NCBI RefSeq assembly: GCF_900156345.1
Contig: NZ_FTPP01000001.1
Span: 1,364,001 to 1,428,000, forward strand
Source of the DNA: Pontibacter indicus
Lineage (GTDB): Bacteria > Bacteroidota > Bacteroidia > Cytophagales > Hymenobacteraceae
DNA length: 64,000 nt
Reading direction: 5' to 3'
Within the stretch, counting starts at the first letter, position 1; the number at the start of each line of letters is the position of its first letter. Under the pieces are notes generated by a model that made no database searches, had not been told where the DNA came from, and saw only the letters and a program-made list of their open reading frames with translations. Below are positions 42,672 through 52,178 of this stretch, in pieces. The translations under genes were made by a program, and so were the position numbers.

Positions 42672-43463
42672 TTAAACAAAGCCGTAGCTATTAGACTCCC
42701 CGCCATCAATGGCAATGGTCTGTCCGTTTACGTAAGATGCATCTTCGCTCAAAAGAAAAATAACAACTTTTGCCACTTCCTCGGGCAGTCCCAGGCGTTT
42801 GGTCGGATTGGCTTTTGCATATTCGGTTTCGGCGGCTTTGGGGTCGTCAGGGTTTACCTGCCGGAAAGCTTCGGCTACCATGGGCGTTAGGATGGCACCG
42901 GGCGCAATGGCATTGGTGATGATACCGTGGCGTCCAAATTCCAGCGCAGCATTTTTGGTCATGCCCGAAACGGCGTGCTTACTGGCCACATAAGGGGTTT
43001 GGTTCAAGACGCCTCTTATACCGCCCACAGAAGCCACGTTTACGATCCGACCGTACTGTTGCTTTTGCATGATGGGAATGATGTACCGCATGCCGTAAAA
43101 CACACCCATCAGGTTAATGTCAATCACTTTCCTGAATACCGCTATGTCGTACTCCGTCATCAAGGCCTGCTTCCCCTCAATGCCGGCGTTATTGTAAAAG
43201 CCGTCGATGCGGTTAAAGGCCTTCACCGTTTCATCCACATATCTTTTCACTTCCTCTTCTTTCGAAACATCGGCCGTGACGGTGATCACTTTTGCATCAG
43301 GGTATTCCTGCAAGATGGCTTGCTTCGCCTCCCCCAGGGCTTTCTCGTTATAATCAACCAGCGACAGCTGCGCGCCCTGTTTGGCTGCTTCCTGCGCCGC
43401 AGCCAAGCCCAGGCCCATAGCAGCTCCGGTGATGACAATCACTTTGTTTTCCAGCTTTTTCAT
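42672..43463 (-). CDS. Short-chain dehydrogenase/reductase
   Basis: 263 residues from ATG at 43463 (MKKLENKVIVITGA); an alternative ATG four codons upstream is less typical. Classical SDR: TGAAMGLGLAAAQEAAKQGA (TGxxxGxG), DVSKEEEVKRYVD, NNAGIEGK, the catalytic triad Ser in VNVASVGG, YVASKHAVSGMTK (YxxxK), and the C-terminal PEEVAKVVIFLLSEDASYVNGQTIAIDGG. NAD(P) cofactor; the alcohol/ketone substrate is unknown. Confidence 0.94.
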   Translation of the reverse strand: MKKLENKVIVITGAAMGLGLAAAQEAAKQGAQLSLVDYNEKALGEAKQAILQEYPDAKVITVTADVSKEEEVKRYVDETVKAFNRIDGFYNNAGIEGKQALMTEYDIAVFRKVIDINLMGVFYGMRYIIPIMQKQQYGRIVNVASVGGIRGVLNQTPYVASKHAVSGMTKNAALEFGRHGIITNAIAPGAILTPMVAEAFRQVNPDDPKAAETEYAKANPTKRLGLPEEVAKVVIFLLSEDASYVNGQTIAIDGGESNSYGFV

Positions 43464-43679
43464 ATTCAATATCATTTAAAATACACCTCCACTTTCGCTA
43501 TACCTGATGCACTTCACCCCTGCCCATACCATGGCATTAATACCAACGGTATCCCAGGTTCCTGGTTATTTTACGGCATCCCAGTTCATGTCAGAACTGC
43601 TCCTATACCCTGTCACTGCGCTTTAAAGACGGTTGCTAACTAGATAACCTATACCTGCCCCTCGCCACAAAGCCGGCTC

Positions 43680-44930
43680 TTATTTATTTAGGTAGTCCAG
43701 GATGATTTGCACCTGGGCTTTCACCCCGTTTTGCAGGGCGCTTTCTTCCACCGTGAATCCAGGGTTATGGTTTGCTGGGCCTTTCCCGATGCCGAGCGTC
43801 ATAAAACTGACGGGGGCAATTTTTCTGTAGTAGGCAAAGTCCTCGCTGGCTGTCATCATCGGGGCGTCGAAAATCTGCTCCTTCCCCAGGGCGGCAACTG
43901 CACTTTTCCTCGCGTGGGCGTTGAGGGCTTCATCATTCTGTATGGCCGGGTAGGTGTTGATGTAGTCCAACTCGTAGGTAGCGCCATACGCCTTCGTAAT
44001 GCTCTCAATTATTTCCTTTATTCTCTCCTCCACCTGCTTTCTGGTTTTATCGGACGTGGTGCGGATACTGGCAGCCAGTTCTGCCCTGTCTGCGATCACG
44101 TTGAAGGCATCACCCGACTGAAATTTACCGATGGTGACCACCGTCATCTCTCCCGGCTCTACGTTTCGGGACACAACAGTTTGCAAGGCACTGACAATGG
44201 CGGCCCCTACCACGATCGGGTCTATCCCCAGATGCGGCATCGAGCCATGCGACCCCTTCCCGATGATGTTCAGGTTAAAGATGTCCTGCGCAGTGGAGGC
44301 AGCGCCCACCGGCAAAATGCCGACATGGCCGGCCGGGAAATCGGGCAGCACATGCATCCCAAAAAAGGCTTCCACGCCCTTCAGCGCACCGGAATTGATG
44401 ACGTCGATCGCCCCGCCGGGCGGTGTTTCCTCTGCGTGCTGAAAAATGAAATACACGGTTCCCGGCAGCTCTTTCTGCATTCTGGACAGGGTGGCGGCAG
44501 TTCCGAGCAGCATGGCCGTGTGGGCGTCGTGGCCGCAGGAGTGCATCACGCCGTCGTTCTTCGACTTAAAGGGCAAGTCGGTCTCCTCCTGCATCGGCAG
44601 GGCATCCATGTCGGCCCGGAAAGCAACCGTTTTGCCGGGCTTGGCGCCTTTCAACACACCGATCACGCTTGTCTTGGCGGGCCTGCTAACCTCTATGTTG
44701 CCCATTGACTTGAGCACATCCTCCACATATTTGCTGGTTTGCTCCTCCTTAAAGGATATCTCCGGGTTTTGATGAATGTGCCGCCGCCACTTTATCACTT
44801 CTTCAACAGGTATATTTTTCACCCAGGCCGCATCCGCCTTGCTTTTCCGCGCTGCGTTAGCCTGTTTGGTCTGGCCCTGGACGCCACCAGCCCACCAAAC
44901 TGCCAAGATTAACAGAAGAATTCGTTTCAT
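43680..44930 (-). CDS. Exported M20 family amidohydrolase
   Basis: 416 residues with a signal peptide (MKRILLLILAVWWAGGVQG). The M20D peptidase/aminoacylase pattern is complete: RRHIHQNPEISFKEE, FRADMDALPMQEE, MHSCGHDAHTAMLLG (metal ligands Cys/His), FQHAEETPPGGAI (Glu), and FMTLGIGKGPANHN late, with the dimerisation insert between about 200 and 310. It hydrolyses N-acyl amino acids or dipeptides, in the periplasm here. It stands alone between two spacers. Confidence 0.93.
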   Translation of the reverse strand: MKRILLLILAVWWAGGVQGQTKQANAARKSKADAAWVKNIPVEEVIKWRRHIHQNPEISFKEEQTSKYVEDVLKSMGNIEVSRPAKTSVIGVLKGAKPGKTVAFRADMDALPMQEETDLPFKSKNDGVMHSCGHDAHTAMLLGTAATLSRMQKELPGTVYFIFQHAEETPPGGAIDVINSGALKGVEAFFGMHVLPDFPAGHVGILPVGAASTAQDIFNLNIIGKGSHGSMPHLGIDPIVVGAAIVSALQTVVSRNVEPGEMTVVTIGKFQSGDAFNVIADRAELAASIRTTSDKTRKQVEERIKEIIESITKAYGATYELDYINTYPAIQNDEALNAHARKSAVAALGKEQIFDAPMMTASEDFAYYRKIAPVSFMTLGIGKGPANHNPGFTVEESALQNGVKAQVQIILDYLNK

Positions 44931-45251
44931 GGAACTACAGATTTTGAGAAAGGTTAGTCCAGGCCATACCTGTTGCCTGGGGTATGGTCAGGGTTAATTG
45001 AAATGGAACTGCGCAGGGGTGGCGGTGCAGCAAGTAGTGGATGGGGAATATACAGAAGGGTATACGTCCTGAAGCACAGTCAGTTGAGTCACACCTATAT
45101 GGCAGAAATGCGACGACCGGCTTCAGAAACGCTTCCACCATGTTGCTGCCGCAGGTATAGCCTCTTGTTGCTGCTATACCTGCCGTGCCCGTGGCATCCT
45201 GAAAGGTATAGCACGGCGAACCTATTTTCGTCCGGCATGTGTCGCCCTAAA
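44931..45251. other. Gene-free spacer
   Basis: No gene is supported. The spacer has three AGGTATAG/CTATACCT copies (near 45155, 45173 and 45204) and ends at the terminator of the aromatic operon. Confidence 0.5.
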
Positions 45252-45252
45252 G

Positions 45253-45286
45253 AAAAACAGCGTGCCGGCATGCCGACAGGCTGTTT
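45253..45286 (-). terminator. Terminator of the catechol operon
   Basis: Read on the minus strand, AAACAGC and GCTGTTT form a 7-bp outer stem with GC-rich inner pairing, followed by TTTTTCTTT. It lies about 55 bases after the pcaF stop. Confidence 0.85.
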
Positions 45287-45339
45287 CCCGATCTCCGGAT
45301 CACGTATTAAACATCAATCTCAACAAAAGTGAGCAGGGA

Positions 45340-46548
45340 TTATACCCTTTCCAGAATAGTTGCGTAGCCCTGCCCTACTCCCACGCACATGGTGGCCAGC
45401 GCATAGCGTTTCTGCATTCTTTTCAGGGCAAGGGCCGCGGTGTACACAATGCGTGTGCCTGACATACCCAGCGGGTGCCCAAGGGCGATGGCGCCACCGC
45501 TCACGTTGAGGCGTTCGTCATCGTCTGCCAGCCCCCAGGCGCGGGTGCAGGCCAGGCTTTGGGCCGCAAATGCTTCGTTCAGCTCGATGATGTCCATGTC
45601 GTCCATGCTTAAGCCTGCGCGCTGCAACGCCATTTCGGTGGCGGGTACGGGGCCGATGCCCATGATGCGGGGCTCCACACCGGCCACTGCCGAACTCACT
45701 ATGCGGGCCAGCGGGGTGAGGTTATATTTCTTCACAGCCTCACCCGATACAATGTATGTGGCGGCCGCGCCGTCGTTCAGACCAGAGGCGTTGCCGGCTG
45801 TTACGGTGCCATTGGCTTTAAAAGCGGGTTTCAGTTTAGCCAATGCTTCCAGGGTAGTGTTGGGTCTTACAAATTCGTCTTTCGACACAACCACAGGTTC
45901 GCCTTTTCGCTGCGGAATCTCAACGGGCATGATCTCTTCTGCCATCGTGCCGTTTTCCTGCGCTTTGGCCGCTTTCATCTGCGAGTGGTAAGCGAACTTG
46001 TCCTGGTCCTCGCGCGAGATATTGTACATTTCGGCCAGGTTCTCGGCTGTCACGCCCATGGGGTCGGTACCGTATACCTCCTCCATTTTGGGGTTGATGA
46101 AGCGCCAGCCGAAACTGGAGTCATGCATCTCGGAGTCGTGGCCGAAGGCTTTGCTGGGTTTGGAAATCACCAGAGGGCCACGCGTCATGTGCTCCACGCC
46201 TCCGGCTATAAACACATCACCGTCTCCCGACCTGATGGCCCGCACCGCATGGATGATGGCCGACATACCGGATGCGCACAGGCGGTTGACTGTTTCGCCC
46301 GGTACCGTTACCGGCAGGCCAGCCAGCAGACCGGCCATGCGGGCCACGTTCCGGTTGTCTTCCCCGGCCTGGTTGTGACAACCCAGAATCACATCGTCCA
46401 CCGCCTCTTTGGGTATGGCCGGATTGCGTGAAACCAGCTCCCGGATGACCATCGCCGCCAGGTCGTCGGCGCGGATGGGTGAAAGTATACCCCCGATCTT
46501 CCCAACCGGGGTTCTGATGCCATCTATGATATAGGCTTCTTTGCTCAT
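45340..46548 (-). CDS. pcaF: 3-oxoadipyl-CoA thiolase (acetyl-CoA acyltransferase)
   Basis: 402 residues, thiolase II fold. It cleaves 3-oxoadipyl-CoA with CoA to acetyl-CoA and succinyl-CoA, the last step of the beta-ketoadipate pathway. Nucleophile Cys in RLCASGMSAIIHAVRAI, FIAGGVEHMTRGP, the His of ALGHPLGMSG, and the second Cys in TMCVGVGQGYATI are present. General thiolases look alike; the specific role is assigned from its place as the last gene of the cat/pca operon, 19 bases after the FUSC-like gene. Confidence 0.9.
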   Translation of the reverse strand: MSKEAYIIDGIRTPVGKIGGILSPIRADDLAAMVIRELVSRNPAIPKEAVDDVILGCHNQAGEDNRNVARMAGLLAGLPVTVPGETVNRLCASGMSAIIHAVRAIRSGDGDVFIAGGVEHMTRGPLVISKPSKAFGHDSEMHDSSFGWRFINPKMEEVYGTDPMGVTAENLAEMYNISREDQDKFAYHSQMKAAKAQENGTMAEEIMPVEIPQRKGEPVVVSKDEFVRPNTTLEALAKLKPAFKANGTVTAGNASGLNDGAAATYIVSGEAVKKYNLTPLARIVSSAVAGVEPRIMGIGPVPATEMALQRAGLSMDDMDIIELNEAFAAQSLACTRAWGLADDDERLNVSGGAIALGHPLGMSGTRIVYTAALALKRMQKRYALATMCVGVGQGYATILERV

Positions 46549-46567
46549 GATTTTAAAATTTTACTGC

Positions 46568-47056
46568 TTAGTTCCTCTTCAGCTTATCAGACAAAAACGA
46601 GGTTGCACTGGACACGCCATATCCGATCACACAACCCAACGCGACACATATAAAACGCTCCACCCCTGCCCAGTTGGACATGGTTTCCTGCTCGTGTATC
46701 ACCACGATCACGAGTGCGACCACGGCCGTCCGGGCCACCCCCATCAGGTTAAAAAAGTGGCAGATCAGGATGGAGACGGCAATGCCTAGCACCATCATCA
46801 CCACCTGGGGCACAGGCAGCATCACACATAGCAAGCCGACGCTCGACCCGATCAGGTTAGATTTGACGCGCTCAACGGTGAGTCGGGAGGAGTCCCTTAT
46901 TTCCGGCGAAAGCACAAGCAGAATGGAGAGCATCGTCCAGTAGAGTTCATACTTTGGGAAAGCCAGGTATAGCGAAAAGCCGATCAGGAAGCCAATGGTA
47001 CACCGGATGATGTACAGGACCACGTCCACGTCAAAGCTATACCTGCTGTCTGCCAT
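46568..47056 (-). CDS. FUSC/aromatic acid exporter (ArAE)-like membrane protein
   Basis: 162 residues, five or so membrane helices. RCTIGFLIGFSLYLAF and YWTMLSILLVLSPE (the conserved WxxxS/TxxxVxxP-like step), then RLTVERVKSNLIGSSVGLL and FICVALGCVIGYGVSS match the FUSC/ArAE-type membrane domain. It lacks the long cytosolic part of full ArAE exporters. Lying between fused pcaIJ and pcaF in the operon, it could move an aromatic or dicarboxylic intermediate across the membrane, out or in. That is inference; the family is the firm part. Confidence 0.75.
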   Translation of the reverse strand: MADSRYSFDVDVVLYIIRCTIGFLIGFSLYLAFPKYELYWTMLSILLVLSPEIRDSSRLTVERVKSNLIGSSVGLLCVMLPVPQVVMMVLGIAVSILICHFFNLMGVARTAVVALVIVVIHEQETMSNWAGVERFICVALGCVIGYGVSSATSFLSDKLKRN

Positions 47057-47099
47057 ATGTGCTGTTCTCCTCTACATGATCGGGTGGCGCGTGGCCAGC

Positions 47100-48449
47100 C
47101 TATGCCTCGAGCGCCTCTTTGAATTTTGCGCTGGTTTTGGCCCGCACCTCTTCCAGGCTAGCCCCCGGCATCAGTTCGGTCAGCGTCAATTGCCCCTCGA
47201 TAAACCGGAAAACCGCCAGGTCCGTGATGATCATGTCCACCGCTTTTAAGGCAGTGAGAGGCAAGGCACAGGTCGGAACCACTTTCGGAGAACCGTCTTT
47301 GTTGGTATGGGTCATTGTGATGATGAGCGTTTTGGCACCCGAGGCCAGGTCCATGGCGCCGCCCACACCCAGCAGAGGCTGCCCCGGCACGGCCCAGTTG
47401 GCCAGGTTGGCCTGCTCGTCCACTTCCAATCCGCCCATCACGGCAATGTCAACGTGCCGGCCACGAATCATGGCAAAGGAGTCGGCGCTGTCGAAATAAC
47501 TGGAACCCGGCAACGCAGTCACCGGGATCTTGCCGGCGTTGACCGGGTAGTCCATGGCGCCGCCGCCGTCCTTTGGAGAGGGCCCCACGCCCAGCATGCC
47601 GTTTTCGGTGTGCATCACGATGCCGTCTTCCGGTGTGATGAGGTCGGCCACCAGCGTCGGAATGCCAATGCCCAGGTTCACCACATCACCCCGCTTCAGC
47701 TCCTTCAAAGCGCGCTTGGCCATGTTCATGCGCCTTTCGCTCACCTTGCGCGAGGACTCCACCGAGGCAGAAGAACCCAGGTCCTCCAGCGTGAGCGTGG
47801 CCTGCACGAGGTAATCGACATAAGAGCCCGGCGTGTGCACATGCTCCGGCGCGATTTCTCCAACCGGCACAATTTCCTCTACTTCGGCTATCACCAGATC
47901 GGCGGCGGTGGCCATGGCGCGGTTAAAGTTCTGCTCCGTCATGCGGTAGCTCAGGTTGCCGGCGGTGTCGGCCCGCCAGGCGCGGATGAAGGCCACATTG
48001 CCGCGGATGCCTTCCACAAAAACCTGCTCCCTGCCCTGGATCAATTTCGTTTCACGTCCTTTAGCCAGCTCGGTGCCTGCTGCGGTGGGCGTATAGAAGC
48101 CGCCTATACCTGCGCCGCCTGCCCGGATGGCTTCGGCCAGCGTACCCTGGGGCAACAGCTCGTATTCCACCTCGCCGTCCTGTGCGGCTTTCACCGCCTC
48201 GGGGTTACTGGTAAAGAAGGAACCGATCATTTTTCTGATTTGCCCATTGCGCAGCAATCTGCCGCCGCCTATACCTACCTCGCCTACATTGTTGCCGATA
48301 AAGGTCAGGTTTTTCGTGCCGGTCTCGGCAAGAGCGTGCATCAAATGCACCGGATTGCCAGTCATCCCGAAGCCGCCCTGTAGCAAAATATCACCGTCCT
48401 TTACCAAAGCAACGGCTTCTTCAAGGCTTATCTGTGGTACCGATTTCAT
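47100..48449 (-). CDS. 3-oxoadipate CoA-transferase, fused alpha and beta subunits
   Basis: 449 residues, twice a single subunit. The alpha part (about 1-225) has [37 protein letters not shown] and [21 protein letters not shown]; the beta part (about 235-449) has [15 protein letters not shown], the catalytic Glu in [12 protein letters not shown], and [16 protein letters not shown]. It transfers CoA from succinyl-CoA to 3-oxoadipate (PcaI plus PcaJ). SCOT-type transferases look similar, so the substrate is set by context: 7 bases after pcaD. Most bacteria keep the subunits as separate genes. Confidence 0.9.
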   Translation of the reverse strand: MKSVPQISLEEAVALVKDGDILLQGGFGMTGNPVHLMHALAETGTKNLTFIGNNVGEVGIGGGRLLRNGQIRKMIGSFFTSNPEAVKAAQDGEVEYELLPQGTLAEAIRAGGAGIGGFYTPTAAGTELAKGRETKLIQGREQVFVEGIRGNVAFIRAWRADTAGNLSYRMTEQNFNRAMATAADLVIAEVEEIVPVGEIAPEHVHTPGSYVDYLVQATLTLEDLGSSASVESSRKVSERRMNMAKRALKELKRGDVVNLGIGIPTLVADLITPEDGIVMHTENGMLGVGPSPKDGGGAMDYPVNAGKIPVTALPGSSYFDSADSFAMIRGRHVDIAVMGGLEVDEQANLANWAVPGQPLLGVGGAMDLASGAKTLIITMTHTNKDGSPKVVPTCALPLTALKAVDMIITDLAVFRFIEGQLTLTELMPGASLEEVRAKTSAKFKEALEA

Positions 48450-48456
48450 GTTTATA

Positions 48457-49266
48457 TCACTGGTATATTTTTAAATAAAAGTCGCCCTCGTTTTTGGCGG
48501 CGTACAGCACATCCCTGGCAAACTCGGCAGGTAGCTCCACACTCGACAAATGGTTGGCATTCAGCTGCACGTGCCGGGAGCGGGGGATGCTGCTGGCCAG
48601 AAATTCGCCGTCTGCGGGAGTGGTCACTTCGTCCTGTGTGCCGCTGATCACCAGGGTCGGAACACGCAGCTTTTGCAGTTCTTTCCTGAAATCGGCCTCG
48701 CGCACTGCCGCGCAGTTGGCTATGTAGCCCTGCAGTGAGGTTTTGGTGAACTTTTGCAGCACATCATTCACCACTTCCGGATGTTTTTCGCGGAAGACTG
48801 GGGTAAACCAGCGCTGCGCCGTGCCGTCTAATATGCTCTCCAGTCCGTGCTCCTTCACCTGGGCAATGCGGGCGTTCCAACCCTCGGCGGTACCGATTTT
48901 GGCAGCCGTATTGGCAACGATGATCTTCTTGAACCGCTCCGGATGGTGGATGCCGAGCCACTGCCCGATCAGCCCGCCCATCGAGAGCCCGCAGAAGTAT
49001 ACCTTGTCCAGCTGCAGATGATCCAACAGCGCGACCACATCCTGCCCCAGCTCCGCGATGCTCACTGTATCGGAACCGATGGTGCTCTGGCCATGGCCGC
49101 GGGTGTCGTAGCGCAGGATGTTCAGGTGGTCCCTGAGCTTGTGCGCAACTGCATCCCACATACTCAGGTCCGTACCCAGCGAGTTGGAGAACACAATGGT
49201 GTCATCGTGCCCCAGTGCCTCGTAGGTATAGAAACAGTCGTTGTCTGCGATTTTCAGAATCGGCAT
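48457..49266 (-). CDS. pcaD: 3-oxoadipate enol-lactonase
   Basis: 269 residues, alpha/beta hydrolase. It opens 3-oxoadipate enol-lactone to 3-oxoadipate. [28 protein letters not shown], the nucleophile [20 protein letters not shown] (Ser), [10 protein letters not shown] (typical of PcaD), [12 protein letters not shown] (Asp) and NHLSSVELP (His) are all visible. It follows catA by 12 bases and precedes the CoA-transferase by 7 bases. Confidence 0.95.
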   Translation of the reverse strand: MPILKIADNDCFYTYEALGHDDTIVFSNSLGTDLSMWDAVAHKLRDHLNILRYDTRGHGQSTIGSDTVSIAELGQDVVALLDHLQLDKVYFCGLSMGGLIGQWLGIHHPERFKKIIVANTAAKIGTAEGWNARIAQVKEHGLESILDGTAQRWFTPVFREKHPEVVNDVLQKFTKTSLQGYIANCAAVREADFRKELQKLRVPTLVISGTQDEVTTPADGEFLASSIPRSRHVQLNANHLSSVELPAEFARDVLYAAKNEGDFYLKIYQ

Positions 49267-49278
49267 AATGCAGAGGTT

Positions 49279-50202
49279 TTAGGGTTGTGCAGGACCGTGG
49301 GTGCGCTCGATCTCGCTGGAGAACACGCCCTCCCGCTCTTCGTGGATATGGAAATCGAAATCAATGGAGGCAAAAGGCTCGTCGATGTTGAACTTCTCTT
49401 TGGCTTCCTGGGCATTGTAGCGCGTAATGTGCGGCACCAGTTCCGGACGGGAAGCGAAGGCAAAGTCATCCCAAATCAGCGGGTCACCCTCTATGTTGAT
49501 CTGTGTGGTTAGTTTGCGGAAGCCAGGCGCTGAGACGAAAAAGTGGATGTGTGCCGGACGACTGCCATGGCGGCCGATGGCTTTCAGCATTTGGTCTGTC
49601 GCGCCGCGCGGAGGACAGCTGTAGCCGACCGGCAATATGCTTTTGAACCGATAGCGCCCGTTTTCGTCAGTAATGATGGCCCGGCGAAGGTTGAAGGGAG
49701 GCTGCGAGGTGTCGAACATCGAGTACATGCCGCGCAGGTTGCAGTGCCATACCTCCACTTTTGCGTTTGGCACGGGCTTGCCGTCTTCATCCAGCACCTG
49801 CCCCTGCATGTAGAGGCGCTCGCCTCCTACCTCGGGCTCGGTCTCCAACTCGGCATAACCCACCGATTCCGGCGAGCCGGGCACGTAGAGCGGACCTTCG
49901 ATCGTTCTTGGCGTACCGCCCGTTATACCTGCTTTGGCCTCAGCCTCATCCATGCGCAGGTCCATGAAATGCTCCAGCCCGATACCGGCCACCACTAGGC
50001 CCCACTCGTTGTTCTTGCCAGTGGTGGTCAGCCAGTCCACCGCTTTCCAGATCTCCTCCGGCTGAATGTCCAGGTCTTCGATGGCGTAGAACAGGTCGGT
50101 GGTCAAGCGGTTGACGATCTCTTTGATCCGCTCGGAGCCTTTACCAGTGGCTTCTGTTGATGCTATTCTTTCAACTACTTTGTCAATTTCATGTCTTTCC
50201 AT
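49279..50202 (-). CDS. catA: Catechol 1,2-dioxygenase
   Basis: 307 residues, intradiol dioxygenase with non-haem Fe(III). An N-terminal helical dimerisation domain (about 1-105) precedes the catalytic domain: the Tyr ligand in RGMYSMFD, the second Tyr in LPVGYSCPP, and both His ligands in SRPAHIHFFVSAPGF. DARGVPLYVPGSPES-type sequence is PLYVPGSPESVGYAEL here. It cleaves catechol between the hydroxyls to cis,cis-muconate. Together with catB and catC it fixes the operon to the catechol branch rather than protocatechuate. No benzoate or phenol oxygenase is nearby, so the catechol source is unknown. Confidence 0.95.
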   Translation of the reverse strand: MERHEIDKVVERIASTEATGKGSERIKEIVNRLTTDLFYAIEDLDIQPEEIWKAVDWLTTTGKNNEWGLVVAGIGLEHFMDLRMDEAEAKAGITGGTPRTIEGPLYVPGSPESVGYAELETEPEVGGERLYMQGQVLDEDGKPVPNAKVEVWHCNLRGMYSMFDTSQPPFNLRRAIITDENGRYRFKSILPVGYSCPPRGATDQMLKAIGRHGSRPAHIHFFVSAPGFRKLTTQINIEGDPLIWDDFAFASRPELVPHITRYNAQEAKEKFNIDEPFASIDFDFHIHEEREGVFSSEIERTHGPAQP

Positions 50203-50258
50203 AATCGGGTTGTATTAAGGTTTAGGTTAATTTGCTTTAAGGTTCTGGGGGATTTTTT

Positions 50259-50555
50259 TTAGTGGGCTTCTTCCTCGTTTTTAACAGAGGAGTAGTGCTG
50301 GCACAGGGCCGTGACTTCTACCTGCATGAACGGGTAGAGTGGGAGCGACATCAGAATGTCGTGCAGCTCGCCGGCACTGTCCACGTTAAAGATGCTGATG
50401 TTGGCATACTGGCCAACGATGCGCCAGATGTGCGTCCACTTGCCCTGCTGTTGCAGTTCCTGCGAGAGCGCCTTTTCCTTTGCCTTTAGATTCTCGACAT
50501 AGGCTTTGTCTAAATCCAGCGGGATATCCACTGTCATGTGCACGTGAAATAGCAT
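50259..50555 (-). CDS. catC: Muconolactone delta-isomerase
   Basis: 98 residues, the normal size. It isomerises muconolactone to 3-oxoadipate enol-lactone and forms a ring-shaped decamer in other species. MLFHVHMTVDIPLDLD, KWTHIWRIVGQYANISIF and LMSLPLYPFMQVEVTALCQH cover the conserved regions including the active-site Glu and Arg area. It starts 3 bases after catB ends. Confidence 0.95.
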   Translation of the reverse strand: MLFHVHMTVDIPLDLDKAYVENLKAKEKALSQELQQQGKWTHIWRIVGQYANISIFNVDSAGELHDILMSLPLYPFMQVEVTALCQHYSSVKNEEEAH

Positions 50556-50558
50556 GGC

Positions 50559-51680
50559 TTATTTTCTTTTGAATTTGTTTACCTGATTCATATCCAGCTC
50601 TATACCCAGACCCGGTCCCTGCGGAAGCTGCAGGACGCCGTTCTGGTAGGTCAGCCTGGTCTTGACGATATCCTCTGTTAGCAGCAGCGGGCCAAAGAGC
50701 TCGGTGCCCCATTCGAGGTGTGGCAGTGTGCTGAAAACCTGCGCCGATGCCACGGTGCCCACCGTGCCCTCCAGCATGGTGCCGCCGTACAGGCTGATGC
50801 CTGCGGCCTGGGCAATGGCCGCCTGCCTTTGAATGTTGGTCAAGCCGCCCGCTTTGGCGATCTTCAGGGCAAACACGCTGCCCCCTCCTATCTTGGCGAG
50901 CTTAAAGGCATCCGACACGGTTCCGGCCGCTTCATCGGCCATGATCGGCACGGTGAAGTACCGCGTGAGCCGGGCCAGTCCGTCGAAATTCGTTTTGATG
51001 ATGGGTTGTTCGATCAGGTCGATGCCTGCTTCCTGCAGCAGGGCTATACCTTGTTTGGCGATGCTTTCTGACCAGGCCTGGTTCACATCCACGGTCACCT
51101 TCACCTCCGGACCAACTGCCTCTTTGATGGCGCTCACGTGGCGCACGTCGGTTTTCCAGTCGTTGCGACCTATCTTTAGTTTGAAGGTGTAGTGTCGGCC
51201 CTCTTTCAAGAGCGCATGGGCTTCGGCTATATCCTGCTCGGTATCACCACTGGCTAGCGTCCAAAGCACAGGCAAGGTATCGGTCACGGCCCCGCCGAGC
51301 AGCGTGGCAACCGACACGCCCAGCCGTTTGCCCTGCGCGTCCAGTAAGGCGGTTTCGATGGCCGACTTCACGAAGTTGTTTCCTTTGATGTGACTATCCA
51401 GCAAAGCCATGATGGCATTGACGCTCAGCGCAGATTTTCCCTGTAGCAAGGGAGCCATGTAAGTGTCCAGGGTGAGCTTCATACCTTCCGGCGACTCGTC
51501 TCCATAGCTGAGACCACCAATGGTGGTTGCCTCGCCAATCCCTTCGATGCCGTCACTGCAAAACAGGCGCACGATCACCATGGTCTGGTTGCGCATTACG
51601 GCCATCGACAAGTGGTGTGGGCGGATGGTGGGCAGGTCGACAATGAAGGACTCAATTCGCTCTATCTGTATGTCTTTCAT
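50559..51680 (-). CDS. catB: Muconate cycloisomerase
   Basis: 373 residues from ATG 51678-51680 (MKDIQIERIES). Enolase superfamily, muconate-lactonising subgroup. Catalytic KxK in YTFKLKIGRND, metal ligands Asp in VTVDVNQAW, Glu in DLIEQPI and Asp in IMADEAAG, Lys in FALKIAKAGG, and the MLEGTVGT signature. It turns cis,cis-muconate into muconolactone. First gene of the operon; its promoter region carries a -7 element and direct repeats. Confidence 0.94.
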   Translation of the reverse strand: MKDIQIERIESFIVDLPTIRPHHLSMAVMRNQTMVIVRLFCSDGIEGIGEATTIGGLSYGDESPEGMKLTLDTYMAPLLQGKSALSVNAIMALLDSHIKGNNFVKSAIETALLDAQGKRLGVSVATLLGGAVTDTLPVLWTLASGDTEQDIAEAHALLKEGRHYTFKLKIGRNDWKTDVRHVSAIKEAVGPEVKVTVDVNQAWSESIAKQGIALLQEAGIDLIEQPIIKTNFDGLARLTRYFTVPIMADEAAGTVSDAFKLAKIGGGSVFALKIAKAGGLTNIQRQAAIAQAAGISLYGGTMLEGTVGTVASAQVFSTLPHLEWGTELFGPLLLTEDIVKTRLTYQNGVLQLPQGPGLGIELDMNQVNKFKRK

Positions 51681-51753
51681 ATGGTTAGATGTACGAGTAT
51701 AAATAAAAATGAGCGCGCACTTACCCAGGAAAGTAATCACTCACTAAGTATTA

Positions 51754-51761
51754 CAAATCTA
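51754..51761 (-). promoter_or_regulatory. -7 element of the catechol operon promoter
   Basis: On the minus strand TAGATTTG, an exact TAnnTTTG, 73 bases upstream of the catB ATG. There is no TTG at -33, which suits an activator-dependent promoter. Confidence 0.55.
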
Positions 51762-51782
51762 CTCGCACAGCGCCCCCATAGA

Positions 51783-51918
51783 TAGGACTTTTTCGTTTTT
51801 AACAAGACGAATCGAACATACTGCGCCTCTCGATGCACTTTATGTAAAAGGCAACAGGTAGATGTTATTTGATAGGACAAGAAAGGCGGCTCTAATCGTC
51901 TTAGCCTGTAGGACAAGA
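51783..51918. promoter_or_regulatory. Direct repeats TAGGACAAGA, candidate AraC-type operators
   Basis: TAGGACAAGA occurs at 51873-51882 and 51909-51918, and its first six bases at 51783-51788. GATAGGAC is shared by the first two. The nearest copy lies about 22 bases upstream of the -7 element, the usual place for an AraC-type activator. The adjacent AraC gene is the likely regulator. Confidence 0.45.
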
Positions 51919-51926
51919 GACAAGGG

Positions 51927-52178
51927 CTAATTGACTCGCGGCTCACACTCCACCAGACAGGCTTCGGCATCAACTACCGCGTTGTGGGTGGAAAGACCGA
52001 GTTCGGGCTATACCTCAAAGGCTTTCACCGGTCCGTTCAGGCATAATTTGTCGGATTGCATCACCTCCCGGTTCACTTCTTCGCTGACCCCGGTCAGGTA
52101 TAGCCTGCCATTCACGCTGCCCAGCATGGAGGCATAGTAGGCCTGTACCGACACTAAGATGGCGACCGGCAAAGCAGC
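51927..52178 (-). pseudogene. Remnant of a SulP transporter STAS domain
   Basis: Read on the minus strand directly after the AraC stop codon and in the same frame, the sequence encodes VNGRLYLTGVSEEVNREV, KLCLNGPVKAFEV, a stop, then PELGLSTHNAVVDAEACLVE. This order matches the end of SulP-type anion transporters (RLYLxGV..., LG...VF, ES T..AV..AE). An internal TAG and no upstream transporter body make it a leftover. It could be a relic of a transporter gene once present in the aromatic cluster. Confidence 0.55.

Noticed and set aside
47307..48383. Long plus-strand reading frame opposite fused pcaIJ
   Set aside because: It is a G/C-driven shadow, rich in His, Arg and Gly, and has no recognisable domain.
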